Shown in pieces: positions 24,301 to 35,808 of a stretch of 64,000 nt of DNA. The notes under the pieces were generated by a model. The model was not told the origin of the DNA. It made no database searches and was given only the letters and a program-made list of their open reading frames with translations. The position numbers were made by a program, and so were the translations under genes. Origin of the DNA: Microplitis mediator (taxonomy: Eukaryota; Arthropoda; Insecta; Hymenoptera; Braconidae); assembly GCF_029852145.1 (NCBI RefSeq), contig NC_079972.1, positions 13,142,986-13,206,985 on the forward strand, given 5' to 3'. Positions within the stretch are counted from its first letter, which is position 1. The number at the start of each line of letters is the position of its first letter.

Positions 24301-24554
24301 CACAGAAAAAAAGAATTTCTTGGCCTAAGAAAAATTTTTCATTATGAAATGAAGACAAGAAATTTATTGGTGCGAAAAATTTTTACTCGCCCCGAGAAAA
24401 ATTTTTTTTTTCAATTCAAACTGGTACCGAAATAATCGGTAGCTGCTACCGATTATTTTTTTCAGTGCATAATTCAAAAAATTTCTTAAGACAGGTAAAA
24501 ATTTTCTGGGGGCGAGTAAAAATTTTTCGCGCCAAGAAATATTTTTTTTCTGTG
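24301..24554. mobile_element. CACAGAAAAAAAG MITE with central palindrome
   Basis: Ends CACAGAAAAAAAGAATTTCT and AAATATTTTTTTTCTGTG. Both arms contain AATTTTTACTCGCCCC-like words and CAAGAAAT. A perfect palindrome AATAATCGGTAGC/GCTACCGATTATT lies in the centre, probably a further small insertion. Confidence 0.75.
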
Positions 24555-25835
24555 TATTTATATTTTTTTTTTAAATGAAAAAATCTATTTATTTAATAAC
24601 GCAAATTGACGTTAAAGGCATACTTTTTTTTTTGTAAAAAAAAAAATTTAATTAAGAACTTTCACTGAATTTTTTCAATTCACCCAAAGTCAATACTAAT
24701 TTTTTACTGCGTTTGAACTTTGTAAGAAAAAAAATGTCAGACCTTGACGTAGCTGAGGTAGTTGTCAAGGTATTTGTTGTAGTCTTTATGTATTACTTGT
24801 AGTTGGTACAAACGAAGTCGGAAGCGAGTGATTCGACACGTACTATCCATCCCTTAAGGTATCTTTATTTTCTTTTAGCTTACACTTTTATTTCTTTTCA
24901 TTTCTGTATTTATACACATATATATTTATATATATATATGTGTGTGTATGGATGTATTTGTATCGTCTTTGGAATCCAGTCCCGTAAATGCCAAGAATTT
25001 TTTTCCAAAGAGCTAGAAACTCGAACGTGATCTTTGAGCTCAAAAAAGAAATAAAAAAAATAAACAAATAAATGAATAAAAAATATTTTACTAAAAAAAA
25101 AATGAAAAAACTGTTCAGGATAAAGAGAATGCAAAAAAACACATGATAATAATGATGATAATAAAGATAGAGTAAATAAAAAATGAGTGTGAGGATGGAG
25201 TTTATAAACTTTTTGTTTTATTTTTTGTTAATGTTTTTTTTTAAACTTGTCTGCAGTAATAATAAGAAGCTGCATTATATACTGAGGTTCAATTCTAGCT
25301 GAAAAATTTAAAAGCCATCTTGCGCATAAATTAAATGCAAACTAATTCATCTTTTCGTATAAAGTTAACTTTTAGATTGAACAAACTTACACAATTATTT
25401 ACTTAACTACATACTGTGGGGTTACGAACGAGACGTACATATGTATATATAACTTTTATATAAATTTATATGTATATTTTTCATTACCATAACTGAAAGC
25501 TACACGTATAAAATAGTAGACTTGTGAAAATAAAATACAGATACGCCTTGAAAATTCGTACGACTGCACACAGATGCAAGAAAAATGTGACACGAAAAAA
25601 AAAAAAAAATTGTGAGTGATTGGGTTGGACAGATTTATCTATTTGTGAAATCTGTATACACGATCGGAGGTATTGTCCGATCGTTGTCACTTTATTTTTT
25701 AAAACATTGACTAAAATTTGGACATGTGTCTGTCAAAATACCGATAGTGCATCGCGAGCTCTATTTTTAGAATTTTAATAGAGATTACACAATACACTTT
25801 ACCTGACTGACTTATCATGATGACTTTTATATTTA
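24555..25835. other. AT-rich, nothing recognised
   Basis: Poly-A/T stretches and TATATG simple sequence only. Confidence 0.55.
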
Positions 25836-25852
25836 AATATAATTTTATACGG

Positions 25853-26139
25853 GGGAACGTAGGCAGAGAAGGAAAGAAAGGCCTTGATGATTGGGCATGC
25901 AGACTATGTAAAAATGAAGATGAAACTTTGGAACACGTTTTTGAATGCAGAAAACTAGCACAAGTAGTCAAAGACGAGACAAGAAAATATGCATGGAGGC
26001 ATGGAAAGGACAAGCGGTGGAAGCAGACCTGTACATGCTCTTAACACAAACACTCAGAAATGAGCCGGATGAGAAAATATGCTCATATCTGAGAACTTTT
26101 GAGAAGCAAGTCAACGGAGAGAACAACAACGTAAAATAG
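25853..26139 (+). pseudogene. 3' remnant of a non-LTR retrotransposon ORF
   Basis: The reading frame directly after the upstream target-site duplication encodes GREGKKGLDDWACRLCKN followed by DETLEHVFECRKLAQ. The C-x2-C-x8-H-x3-C pattern is the cysteine/histidine motif found near the C-terminus of many insect LINE reverse-transcriptase proteins. After ARKYAW-like sequence the frame shifts by about one base near 25,990; the other frame then continues (MEAWKGQAVEADLYM and onward) to a stop at 26,139. The polymerase and endonuclease regions are absent, so this is a 5'-truncated, frameshifted and non-functional copy. The clade (R1, Jockey, Loa or other) cannot be set from this piece. Confidence 0.8.
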
Positions 26140-26178
26140 CTGAGGTTCCAGTGTCAGGAAAGCAAGAAGGTTGTGTAT

Positions 26179-26741
26179 TAGGGTGGGTTGAAAAAAATAT
26201 TTTTTTTTGTTTTTCTTAGCATGGGGGTAGAATTTGTACCTTATAAAAAAAAAAAATTTTCAAGAAAAAAAAAATTTTTTTACTCAACATTTTGAGGTGG
26301 CCCACTCGTTTTTTAAATAAATAATTGATTAAACGGGGTAGTTCCAACGAAAAAAATTTTTTTTTGTTCAGGATCGTGGAAAACATCTAATAATTGTCGA
26401 ATTTGATTTTTTTTTACTTCACTTTCATTTTAATTCAAAAGAAAATGCTTTTCATTTTTGGATTTTTTACTTAAATTACAAAAATAATAGGAAAAAAATT
26501 TTTTCAACTTCTGACTTTCAATTAGCTTTCAAGGGGACACTACAGATTCTAGAACACCATGTAATTTTTTTCGTTGGGACTACCCCGTTTGATCAATTAT
26601 TTATTTTAAAAACGAGTGGGCCACCTCAAAATGTTGAGTAAAACAATTTTTATTTCTTGAAAAATTTTTTTTTTTATAAGGTACAAATTCTACCCCTATG
26701 CTAAGAAAAACAAAAAAAAAGTTTTTTTTCAACCCACCCTA
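26179..26741. mobile_element. hAT-like MITE with long inverted arms, nested in the LINE
   Basis: The ends are TAGGGTGGGTTG and its complement CAACCCACCCTA. TTGTGTAT is present on both sides (26,171-26,178 and 26,742-26,749), an 8-bp target-site duplication typical of hAT transposons. The arms match over roughly 170-190 bp with few differences, so the element is nearly a hairpin. There is no ORF. It lies inside the LINE 3' region and is therefore younger. Confidence 0.88.
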
Positions 26742-26958
26742 TTGTGTATGTGATTATTGGAGGTGTCCGTAATGACATGTGATATTTGTTATACCAAAGT
26801 ATTGAAGCAGAACATTTAAATAAAAGTCGTTTAGATTAAATAATATAATATATTACAAAGAATTTAACTACCCTAGATTATAAGCAAAGAAAAAAATGTA
26901 AAAAGTTACAAATGTAATCTATACATTGGAAATAAATGAATAATATAATTTTATACGG

Positions 26959-29587
26959 CTGGCATAATCACAATATGAAATTTAACGATACTTAATTTAC
27001 TTTTGTGTCAATGCCATTTGATCTCTCATGGGAGCGTAAAGAAATCGTCGCGTCAAAGCTGAAACTCGAAATCAAGACGAATCGATAGTTGTAGTGAATA
27101 AAGTGAGAATGGAAGGGTGGAGGGCTGGAGGCTGATGGAAGTGCCAGCAATGAGGATGAGAACGACGAAGACGATTTCCTTTGAGCCGACATAGACGTGT
27201 CTTGGATGTCTTCGTCGTGTGTTCAGTCAACCAACAATCTCTTACCTTTCTATCAACTCTCACCTACTCTATATATATGTATGTATATAAAGCTCGTCAA
27301 TTTTCTCGTGTGAGACTTGGAGGTAATAGATAGGGGACCTTTGGTGTCGTTAGTTGATTCGTCTTCATTACAATCCGAGCTTACGTTATACATGATCCTG
27401 ATGTCTCGTAACATACAAATATTTTCCTCTCTTTCCCCAAAAAAAAATCAATAACGTAAACTACACAAAAAAATTTATAAAAAAAATTTGTAAATAATTA
27501 AAAATATACTTTTAATTTAAAAAAAAGCACTTGAGTTATTGAAAAATCCATTGAGGCTCAGAAGCTTTTGCGGTAAAAGAAAATGAGTATAAAAAAATAA
27601 ATCCCTTTAGTTTTTTGTTCATCTTGGAATGTTTTCGCATCTATACGCTTATTTCCCGGCATAAATTTTGCTGAGTTTGCGTTTAAATTTATTCCAATCG
27701 CTCGCTTTAGTCCGAGATAATTTCCGTGATCGAACGAATTCTTTATATAATAATAATAGTAATGATAATAACAACAATAATCATGATAACAATAATAATA
27801 ATAATAATAATATTCTGTCGACGATAAAGATACGCCGTTGTGAAATATTTTTTCTTATACCTCGAATTTTTATCGTTTAAATTTTTATTATTATTATTAT
27901 TATTATCTTTTATTAATACTTTTTCCTTTCATATATTTGGCGGAGTGATATCGCGCTTACGACTGATTGAATGTCGGTGTCTTTATCACCATTGCATTAA
28001 ATAATTCAATAGGCATATAAATGTATATACTATTTTTTTTTTAACAAGTAAGACTTTATAATAAAAAAAAGTAGACTTTTATAGTTATTATTTTCTACGT
28101 ATCACTCGGAAAAATCAGAGAGAGAGTCAGTGTTGTGGAAATAACTGGTTTGAGGAGGCTCGGCAATGTTTTTTTACGATGGCAAGTCATAAGCAAAAAG
28201 GAAATGGAAAAACATATACAAGGAAAATAATACCGAGGGAAAGAAAAAGATGAAGATAGTGATACAATTTAAATTTCATCAATGAAATTGTGGAGCGACT
28301 CACAACGACTGAACAATAGTCTTATATGGAGGTTTTAAAAATAAAATTAGATGAGAATGATATGAGACGAGTCGAGGCGAAGAGGAACAATCTATATAGA
28401 TAGAGATATACATATTATATAAATAAAGAGGACGTATATGGAAGTAAGCGAGATTCTTGGCACGAATCCAGTCTTCGATCTCAAATGTTGTAATGGAGAA
28501 ACTCGCGGTCGAGTAAAGTGCCCTCTTTCTTGCCTCGTTAATCGTCGTTGAATCTTTGAGGAGCCGGTGTCGTTATATCAGCAGTTTCAAGTACGATGGA
28601 CTCGTCTTCCATAGACTCGTTTACTTTCATTTATTTTTTTTTACTTTACTTTACAAGTATTTCTGCTCTGACGACCAGCTCATTATAATTATGTTTGCTC
28701 TACTTAAAATATTTTCATTCTTTTGTATGCTTAATTTTTTAAATATTTATAATAAATGGAATACCGTCTCAACTGTCTTTTTCTGCGACTCGACAAAAGG
28801 AATTCAAAAAATTTTTAGCTCCACTCGAGCCCTAGGGTGTAACTGAACATTAAAAGGTCACTGTACACTTCGTATTTTTAATGAAAGTTAAATGGCGTTT
28901 GAAACATTTACCCGAGGATTGTTATGAAGTTTGGCAGAGAAAAAATGAATTCGTCTTGAGCTCAAAAAATTATAAATCTCCGTGTTAAATTATTTTTATG
29001 ATTGAGAGAAAAATGGCGACGACCGAGTAATTTTTCCGGTGACCCCCTTGCCCCAGAATTTTTTTTTCATAATTATGCATATCGGCATCGAATAAGCTCG
29101 CGATCTAAAGATTTAAAAAAAAATTTAAGCCTTTAAAAAATCCGTCTGTTGGTCGTTTTTTAAAATAATTTAAGTTCTTATTTTGTTTTAATTAAATTAT
29201 CAAATAATTTATAATTAAATTAAAACATTTCCAATATGTAATGCGAATTTAATAAATAATGCATCAAAATATTTGTTTTTAATTTTAATTAGCTATCAAT
29301 ATTTTGATTATAATAAAATATATTTAATGGATTTATTAATTAATATTTCAGTAGTAAAATTAATACTGACGTATTAAATTAGTGGATTTCTCTTCATACT
29401 GCATACAGAAAATTTAATTTTAGTTACTGGGAATATCATAATCATATAGTCGCATTGAATAATTAAACAAATAATAGCTTCTCCATACACGCATGTAACA
29501 TTCGTCGGATTATAAATCCAACTGCATATAAGTATAGGATTACAGTTGTGTATTACACGATACAAATTTACGAGAACGAGTGTAATA
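26959..29587. other. No gene recognised; (AAT)n microsatellite
   Basis: Imperfect (AATAAT)n/(ATT)n stretches at 27,748-27,812 and 27,885-27,906. Less AT-rich patch at 27,010-27,400 with open minus-strand frames lacking domains. Confidence 0.55.
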
Positions 29588-30442
29588 TAGGGGAGAGGGG
29601 GGACAGAGTGGGCCCCTTAAGGAAAATAATTATAATATCATTCATTTTTTTACGCGTTTACTTCTGTTTAGACCCTTGATACTTATTTTCACTTCATTAT
29701 GCTGCGTCCATTAAAATTAAAAAATAAAAAATTAGGGGCAAAGTGAGCCCTCCAAAAAATTTCGGATTTGATATTTTTTATTCTTTACACGTGTGATATT
29801 TGCAAATACACGGTAAGAAATATTTTGCGGATATTACTATGCCAGTATGGGCGTGAACGCCATACTGTATGGTATCGAATATTTTTATAGGTTATAAAAT
29901 TGTATGCATAGATTATTCAACCATTGCGGGAATAGTAAGATTGGCAATACTTGTCGCGGACACCGCAATGTCAGTATGGCCGTCAGGCCCATACTGCATT
30001 GCCGTATCCACATTGCTTCTGGCCGATAAACCTAGTCTAACGACATCTATATAGTTTTGGTGGTAATACGATACGCCAAAAATTATGGCGGGAAAAACTA
30101 GTAGCATTGTGCCCTTGGCAATGCAGTATGGGTCTCAGGGCCATGCTGTTTCGCCGTGCCTGCTTTGCATACGTGTGAGCAATACAATAGCTCCAGTACT
30201 ATACAGTATAGTAAATAACGCCATACTTCTGGGACTCGTTACAATACTGTCTTGGAATATTCCACATACTATTTTAGTATCTGTCTTGAGACCATACCAG
30301 CATGGTGTTGAACGTCATGCATTTCTTACCGTGTGGTCTATTTAGCCCTCATTATATAAGAAATTTCGATAAGCTTATTATCCGTCCGAATTTATTGGTG
30401 TATAGAAAATTTTGCGGGGCACACTTTGCCCCCACTCCCCTA
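29588..30442 (-). mobile_element. GGGCAAAGTGGG-clan MITE with nested element (copy 2, inverted)
   Basis: Intact termini TAGGGGAGAGGGGGGACAGA and CTTTGCCCCCACTCCCCTA, TA on both sides. It contains the nested TACACGG element at 29,807-30,334. It is the inverted copy of 14,847-15,837 and has better-preserved ends. Confidence 0.88.
29807..30334 (-). mobile_element. TACACGG-clan element with CAGTATGG words, nested (copy 2)
   Basis: Ends TACACGGTAAGAAATATTTT and GCATTTCTTACCGTGT. Nearly identical to the reverse complement of 15,055-15,583 and in the same position in its host element. Confidence 0.88.
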
Positions 30443-31533
30443 TGTGTATTTAGGTCTGTAGGTCATTCAGTGGATGAGCTGTAAGATTATTCAGTTGTCA
30501 TTTATTTTACGTCATTATCACGATCATCACCCGTCACTTATCCCGCAGAACGCAAGTGCAAGCGATAAATGTTAAAAGTAACTTTATACTTGAGGTAACG
30601 CACCAAGAGTAAGTACGATGAATTTTCTCGGGTGCTATAATGCACAAGTACTTGAACAACGATCATACTTAACCAGCCAACCAACCAACCAACCAACCAG
30701 TAAGCCAGCGAGCCAGAAGCAATAGTATAAGTAGTAAAAGTATGTGTACGTTAAGACAGTGAAGGACTTTGTTTTCGCAATCTCTCGTCGTTGTCGTCGT
30801 GCATTCAGTGTGCACTTAGATGGTGACTTGAGTGTTACAACTTTTACTCAGCAGGAAAATGAGAAGTTATTGTTCGACCTGGCTCTTAAATTTCGGAATT
30901 CGTATATCCGAGTTCCGGCTGATGTTTGTCCTGGGACAACATCATTCTCTAATTCTCTCTCTCTACCTCTCCTGCTTTATTTTCATCGTTTTCTCTGTCT
31001 TTTATGATACTGACGACATTGCCCCCGATTGCAACACAAGCTTCTTGCCACTTCGGCATTATTTTCAAAGGAAATGGCTCCTGGCTTTTGTTGACATAAA
31101 TAACTTTCATGTTGCCCATTAGTGTTTTCTTATTTATTTAAATTTACTTTTAAAACCCGTAAATTTGGTAAATTTTTGAGCAAACACTTAGAACGCTCGT
31201 GATAAAAATTATAAGCCAGGGTAATAAAAATCTAATAAATAAATTGAGAAGATATTTTCTCGTCTTTTCACTATATCGTGCGTTTAGTTTTGTCCTCGAC
31301 TACCCGTTATAAACCTGCTTTTGAAGTAATACTGCTTTTAAATAAAAATAAATTAGATGAAACCTGATTTCTTATGTAGCTTCGATTTTCAAATATCTCA
31401 AGTTTCATTCAATTTTGAACGGTAATTCTAAAACCGACTGTACTTCCATAAGAAAATTTTATTTTTACAAAAGTTAATTTCTTTTACTCTGCCCATTTTT
31501 ACCTTATCAGTGTAATACATAACTTGTAAACAC
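30443..31533. other. No gene recognised; (CCAA)n run
   Basis: (AACC)n at 30,674-30,700. The patch 30,740-31,120 has overlapping frames without recognisable domains. Confidence 0.5.
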
Positions 31534-32043
31534 CCCGGGTCACAATATCTAGCCTCATTGAACCCAAGTAAGCCTCACTGAGTAAACAAAGCATTTTGAG
31601 CCTCAAATGATGTTCAAAAAGCATCAATGAGCCTCAAATAATGTTCAAAGATGTAGCTGAAGATCGGAACGTTTTTCGTGGAACGAAAATAAAAAAACGA
31701 AATGAAAAGTAAAAGATTTACTAGATTGAGATTTCCGAAATGTTTCGCACGTCAGCCGAAATTTTCAGACCACCCCCAATTAATCCTGAAGCAGTCAAAT
31801 TACATAAATTTTTCAATTTTCGTTACACGAGAAACGTTGCGATCTTCAGGTACATGTTCAAAGAGCCTCAATGAGCCTCAAATGGTGATCAAAGAGCCTC
31901 AAATAATACTAATCGAATTTAAATTACATAGTTGAGTAGTAGGTTCATTTGAGGCTCAAAATGCTTTCTTTACTCAGTGAGACTGGATTGAGGCTTACTT
32001 GGGTTCAATGAGGCTAGATTGAGGCTAGATATTGTGACCCGGG
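31534..32043. mobile_element. CCCGGGTCACAATATC element of GAGCCTCAA words
   Basis: Ends CCCGGGTCACAATATCTAGC and GCTAGATATTGTGACCCGGG are perfect inverted copies. The interior is mostly GAGCCTCAA(AT/TG) words in both orientations. A second inverted-repeat element interrupts it at 31,657-31,849. Confidence 0.88.
31657..31849. mobile_element. Nested CTGAAGATCGGAACG element
   Basis: CTGAAGATCGGAACGTTTTT at the left and AACGTTGCGATCTTCAG at the right are imperfect inverted repeats. The GAGCCTCAA word array resumes on both sides. Confidence 0.6.
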
Positions 32044-33904
32044 ATATTTTACCCTGAGTAAATCATAAAATGATTTTAAAGCATCAGCAAAACACACTTG
32101 ACGTCCAACCTCTGCAGTACTCTCAAAAAAATATATTTTATTTCGTAAGTAGATTCGTCAATGGATAAGAATTCAAAATGAAAGAGTTTCCTCGGTGTTG
32201 AAAAATAGCATTACTGTATTTGGATTTTAGATATCGACTGCATCAGATTCTAGACACGTGAGAACTTTAATGGAAACTCGTCTATTATCGGGATCCCTGT
32301 TACACTATCATTGCTTCTTTCTTATTTTATTTTTTCTCACTCACTCACTCACTTACTAGTTTACTCGTTCACTCACTTATTCCAGTCTTACGTTTCCTTA
32401 AGGATACATAAAAATGTAATGGAAGGATCATCGGGTTTGGACGGTAATGAGATAGACGCTTAGCCATCGTGTTACACTTGCTAGTGGTTCAGTCGAATGA
32501 CCGAGATGAGGAGGTGAGAAGTGCGGTCAAGTGTTGAGTTTTTCAGACTCGTCGAGAAGAAAGCCCTAGTGATACATATGCTCATGACATCTGTTGTCGT
32601 AATGCTACTCGGTACCACCGCCAATAGTAGTAAAAATAGTAGAAGAATATAAGTTGAAGTAGTGGTGGTTTTTGTAAATGGTGGAGTGAAAAAGAATAAA
32701 AAATAAAGAAGTAAAATAAGAAAAATTGAAGTGAGGGTTGAACAAAGTCACAGGATAAATCGTTGTTCACGAGTCGAGACAAAAGCTCTTGGGGATATCC
32801 GCGAAATCCTTTTGCAGATGCGAAAAATCTTAGACGTTGAATGCTATATGAAATGCGAAATTATATATTTACGTCTGCTGAACACTTATATATACAACCA
32901 CAGGTTGATACGTTAATATTTCATATTTTATGACGTATTCCATATGCTCATTGTCTCATTTATTAACAGTTTAATATTTTATTATTTACCCGACTTTATT
33001 TTCTGTTCGGGCTGAAAAATATTCATACATTTAAGATTTTTTACCTCGTAATTTATTTATTTGTTGTGTGAAAAATAAATGTCCGTAGCATTGAATTATT
33101 TATTTTTAATATTTTTATCATTACACTTTAGTTGAATTTTGTTGCTGTCATAAATTCAACAATTGTATTGTACAAGTAACAAGATTATTATTATTTTTAT
33201 AACCTTGTTAACCCATTTATTTGTTTGCTTGCTTTGAAACTTCATCAAGCAATATTTATTTTTTATATAATAAAACCATTTATAGTCAGTATTTTCCGTT
33301 TTTTGTTAATTATAAATTTTTAATTATCATTTTAAATACGAGAAAAAAAAATTTGTCTCATTGTGAAAAAAATGTGTTTTTTTCGTACAAAAAATAATAA
33401 CAATGTTGAATAAATATATGATGAAAATTTTAACCCAAATGTATTTCCACTTTTCATAATAAATTTTTTATAAATTTTTCAACCCGCATCAGAGTTTTAT
33501 GGCATAGCAAAAAAAAAAAATATAAATTTCACTTTAGAGAAATGTAAAAATCGTTTATCATAAAAAAAAGTTTATCAATATTTGATTGAAATTTCAGTGC
33601 AATATTTTTATATATTTTTTTTTAACATAAAAATTCTAAACAAAGATTTATAATAAAAAAAATTGAAACATAAACAGATTAGCATATTTTATGGATAAAT
33701 CACGTATGCACCAAAAACGAATATTGTAAAACAAAGAGAAATGTTTGAAAAAAAAAAAAGAAAAAAATATAGACTCTATCAACGCGGGATGGATTTATGA
33801 GAGGACATTCAAGTTTTCTTACTCGCTCTTGCTTTCATTTTTATCCGTTTGTTCGGTTACTCACTCCGACAGCTACCGGATTGAATAATTCAAAGCGTAC
33901 TCAC
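32044..33904. other. Downstream dpr intron (minus strand), nothing recognised
   Basis: This stretch follows the dpr exon's donor on the minus strand. (CTCA)n at 32,338-32,362; the rest is AT-rich. No further Ig exon was found. Confidence 0.5.
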
Positions 33905-34115
33905 CGACCACGTTGAGGGTATAGTTGAGGGACATCTTCGGTTCTGTGCTGACTTGGCATTCGTAGACGCCCGAGTCTCGTTCCTGCGGCGACTTTATCT
34001 GCAGTGTCCAATTCTCAGACTTGTCCGGATGAATGACTTGAAATCTCAGGTCAGATGTGTACGTCGATATTCCCGCGCTTATTATGTGCATGTCACGTTG
34101 CCGCATCCACGACAC
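33905..34115 (-). CDS. dpr-family immunoglobulin-domain exon (internal)
   Basis: This internal exon encodes the second half of an Ig domain of the Dpr (defective proboscis extension response) family, insect neuronal surface receptors that pair with DIP proteins in synaptic matching. The 211-nt exon reads 70 codons plus one base. It starts VSWMRQRDMH, where the family typically has VSWIRxRDxHxL, and continues with TYTSDLRFQV (residues 19-28), W36 in WTLQIK, the F-strand signature DSGVYEC (47-53) and QVSTEPK, a very typical Dpr string. NWT (35-37) and NYT (64-66) are N-glycosylation sequons. The acceptor is TGTCCAG/GTGTCG and the donor is GTCG/GTGAGTAC, both consensus. The B-strand cysteine, signal peptide, second Ig domain and membrane anchor must lie in other exons that I could not find on this strand. 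Long flanking introns are usual for the family. Which of the many dpr paralogues this is cannot be decided from one exon. Confidence 0.93.
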
Positions 34116-34322
34116 CTGGACATTGAATAAAATAATCATTTTTTCATTTATTTTCAAATTTTCACACTGTCAAATATTTTTTGTGTGAAAATCCTCCCCG
34201 AGGACTACACGGTCTGCTCGGTGTGAAATATCAAGCCGTGTACTTTTAACACGGTATGAGTGTTTTTTTTTTACACCGTTTGGTGTTACTAGTTCAAATA
34301 TTGTGCGATAATATAATTTGTA

Positions 34323-35540
34323 AACTGAAAAAAAATATTTAGTTGAGCCGACTACGATTTACAGTCGACTCTATGGGGCCACTCTGAAAATGTATGATCC
34401 TGAAGTTAGCAGACAATTAAAAATTTTAAGATTTTATTTTGAGCAATTAAATTTGAAGAAAAAAAGAAACTGAAAAAATGCACATGTAGAAAATTAAAAA
34501 AACTATAAGTGCAATTTTTTTTTATAATTTATTGTCTTTTAAAGAATCCAAAAATTATTTGACGTTGGCTAACTTCAGTATATGGAAATGTTCGTTCCCC
34601 TAATTTCAACATTTAGTCGTTCTCCCACCAATGGACAGTCATTAATTTTTTAGTACCCTCTGTATATGTCCGCAACAAATATTTTGACTCGCTCTCTTCA
34701 AGTGTCCGCATATAAATTTAAATAATTAAAAAAATTTATAGCACTTAATTGTATGTCTATGCGTTGGAGAGTAATTAAATTTCAAACAAAACCGCCAATT
34801 TTTATAAACAAATCAAAGTTTGAGCTTCAATATCTTTTAAATGGTTGGATTTACGAAAAAAACATAAGAGATCTTTTTTGAAAAGTTGGAAATTCTATAC
34901 AAAAATTAGTATTAGTTATAGCTGTACTCTTATTTTTCAGCAAGTAATAAAATTTTTCTCATCGCACTAAAATTTGGAAGTATCATTACTTAGCCCGGGT
35001 TAAACGGCATCAAAATAAACTTTTTTATTTTTGGGTCTCAAATGAATGGTTGTACAAAGTAAAATAATCTAGTTTAGGAAATAACGAACACTCTAATATA
35101 TGTATAGTATTTAAATATGAATAGTTTTTCATAGCGGCCAGATTCAGAGAGGACACTTAAAGAGAGTCGACTGTATTTGAGCCAAAGATATCGTATATTT
35201 GGATATGGCCAAATAAATATTTAATTGTAAGAAAGATATAATATATTTGAGTAGTGTAATTGCGTGAAATAAGTGATTTATTTGGGGTAAAGAAATGATC
35301 CAATTGCTGCAAATAAAGGTTAGTTGGGCCATGTGTTCAAGTATCTCCAAATTTTCCGTTATTCGTCACAAATTTAATATTTTCACAAATAAATGATATA
35401 TTTTAGTCAAATTATAAAATTATTTGAATCAACTGTCATATTTAGTTGTGCCAAATATATTTATTTGTCATTGAGAAATATTTAAAAAAAAGCCACAAAT
35501 AAATTTATTTATTTGGAACAAATATTTATTTTTTCAGTGT
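34323..35540. mobile_element. CACTGAAAAAA element with TATTTGAGCC/AAATAAAT words
   Basis: The left CTGAAAAAAAATATTTAGTT and right AAATATTTATTTTTTCAGTG ends are inverted copies with small gaps. The right part is full of TTTATTTG and CAAATAAA words, like the element at 45,925. AGTCGACT at 34,368 and 35,166 suggests a further inner insertion border. Confidence 0.5.
34394..34582. mobile_element. CTGAAGTTAGC-terminus MITE
   Basis: ATGATCCTGAAGTTAGCAGA at the left and TTGGCTAACTTCAGTAT at the right. The interior (CACATGTAGAAAATTAAAA and ATTTATTGTC motifs) matches the copies at 11,446 and 43,451. Confidence 0.82.
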
Positions 35541-35808
35541 GGTAGAAAAATTTCAAATAATATATAGATTGCAGCACTAGTATATCGCTATTACCATTTA
35601 TGTAGATTATTGTGAAATAAAAATTAAATGCTCAGTGTTGAAGCAATCGAAAGTTTTAAATAAATAACATATATTTACACCGTTACGTTCTAATTCGCAC
35701 GGTCCAAAATTTAACACCGTCGTGTAACTTTCACACCGGCAGTGTTAGAAATTTTAACACCAAATCTCTCACACCCTACCGTGGAATCAAAATTTTTTAC
35801 AGAGCATA

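Larger units (their letters stand above)
25853..26941 (+). mobile_element. 5'-truncated LINE insertion with 17-bp target-site duplication
   Basis: The 17-mer AATATAATTTTATACGG occurs at 25,836-25,852 and again at 26,942-26,958, exactly bracketing the ORF remnant and its 3' tail. This is a textbook target-site duplication of a target-primed retrotransposon. The 3' UTR ends in an AATAAATGAAT-like tail rather than pure poly(A). About half of the insertion is a later hAT-like MITE at 26,179-26,741. Removing that MITE leaves a LINE fragment of about 520 bp. Confidence 0.88.
34165..35808. mobile_element. Diverged CACACCG-word element, outer shell of a nest
   Basis: Blocks rich in ACACCGT/ACGGTGT words lie at 34,190-34,290 and 35,685-35,800, resembling the CACCGGTGTAAA family but diverged. 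The tips (ACACTGTCAAATATTTTTT and AAAATTTTTTACAGAGC) pair only weakly. Inside are an AAATATTT-type element (34,323-35,540) and within that a CTGAAGTTAGC element. The nest begins about 50 bp upstream of the dpr exon's acceptor. Confidence 0.45.
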
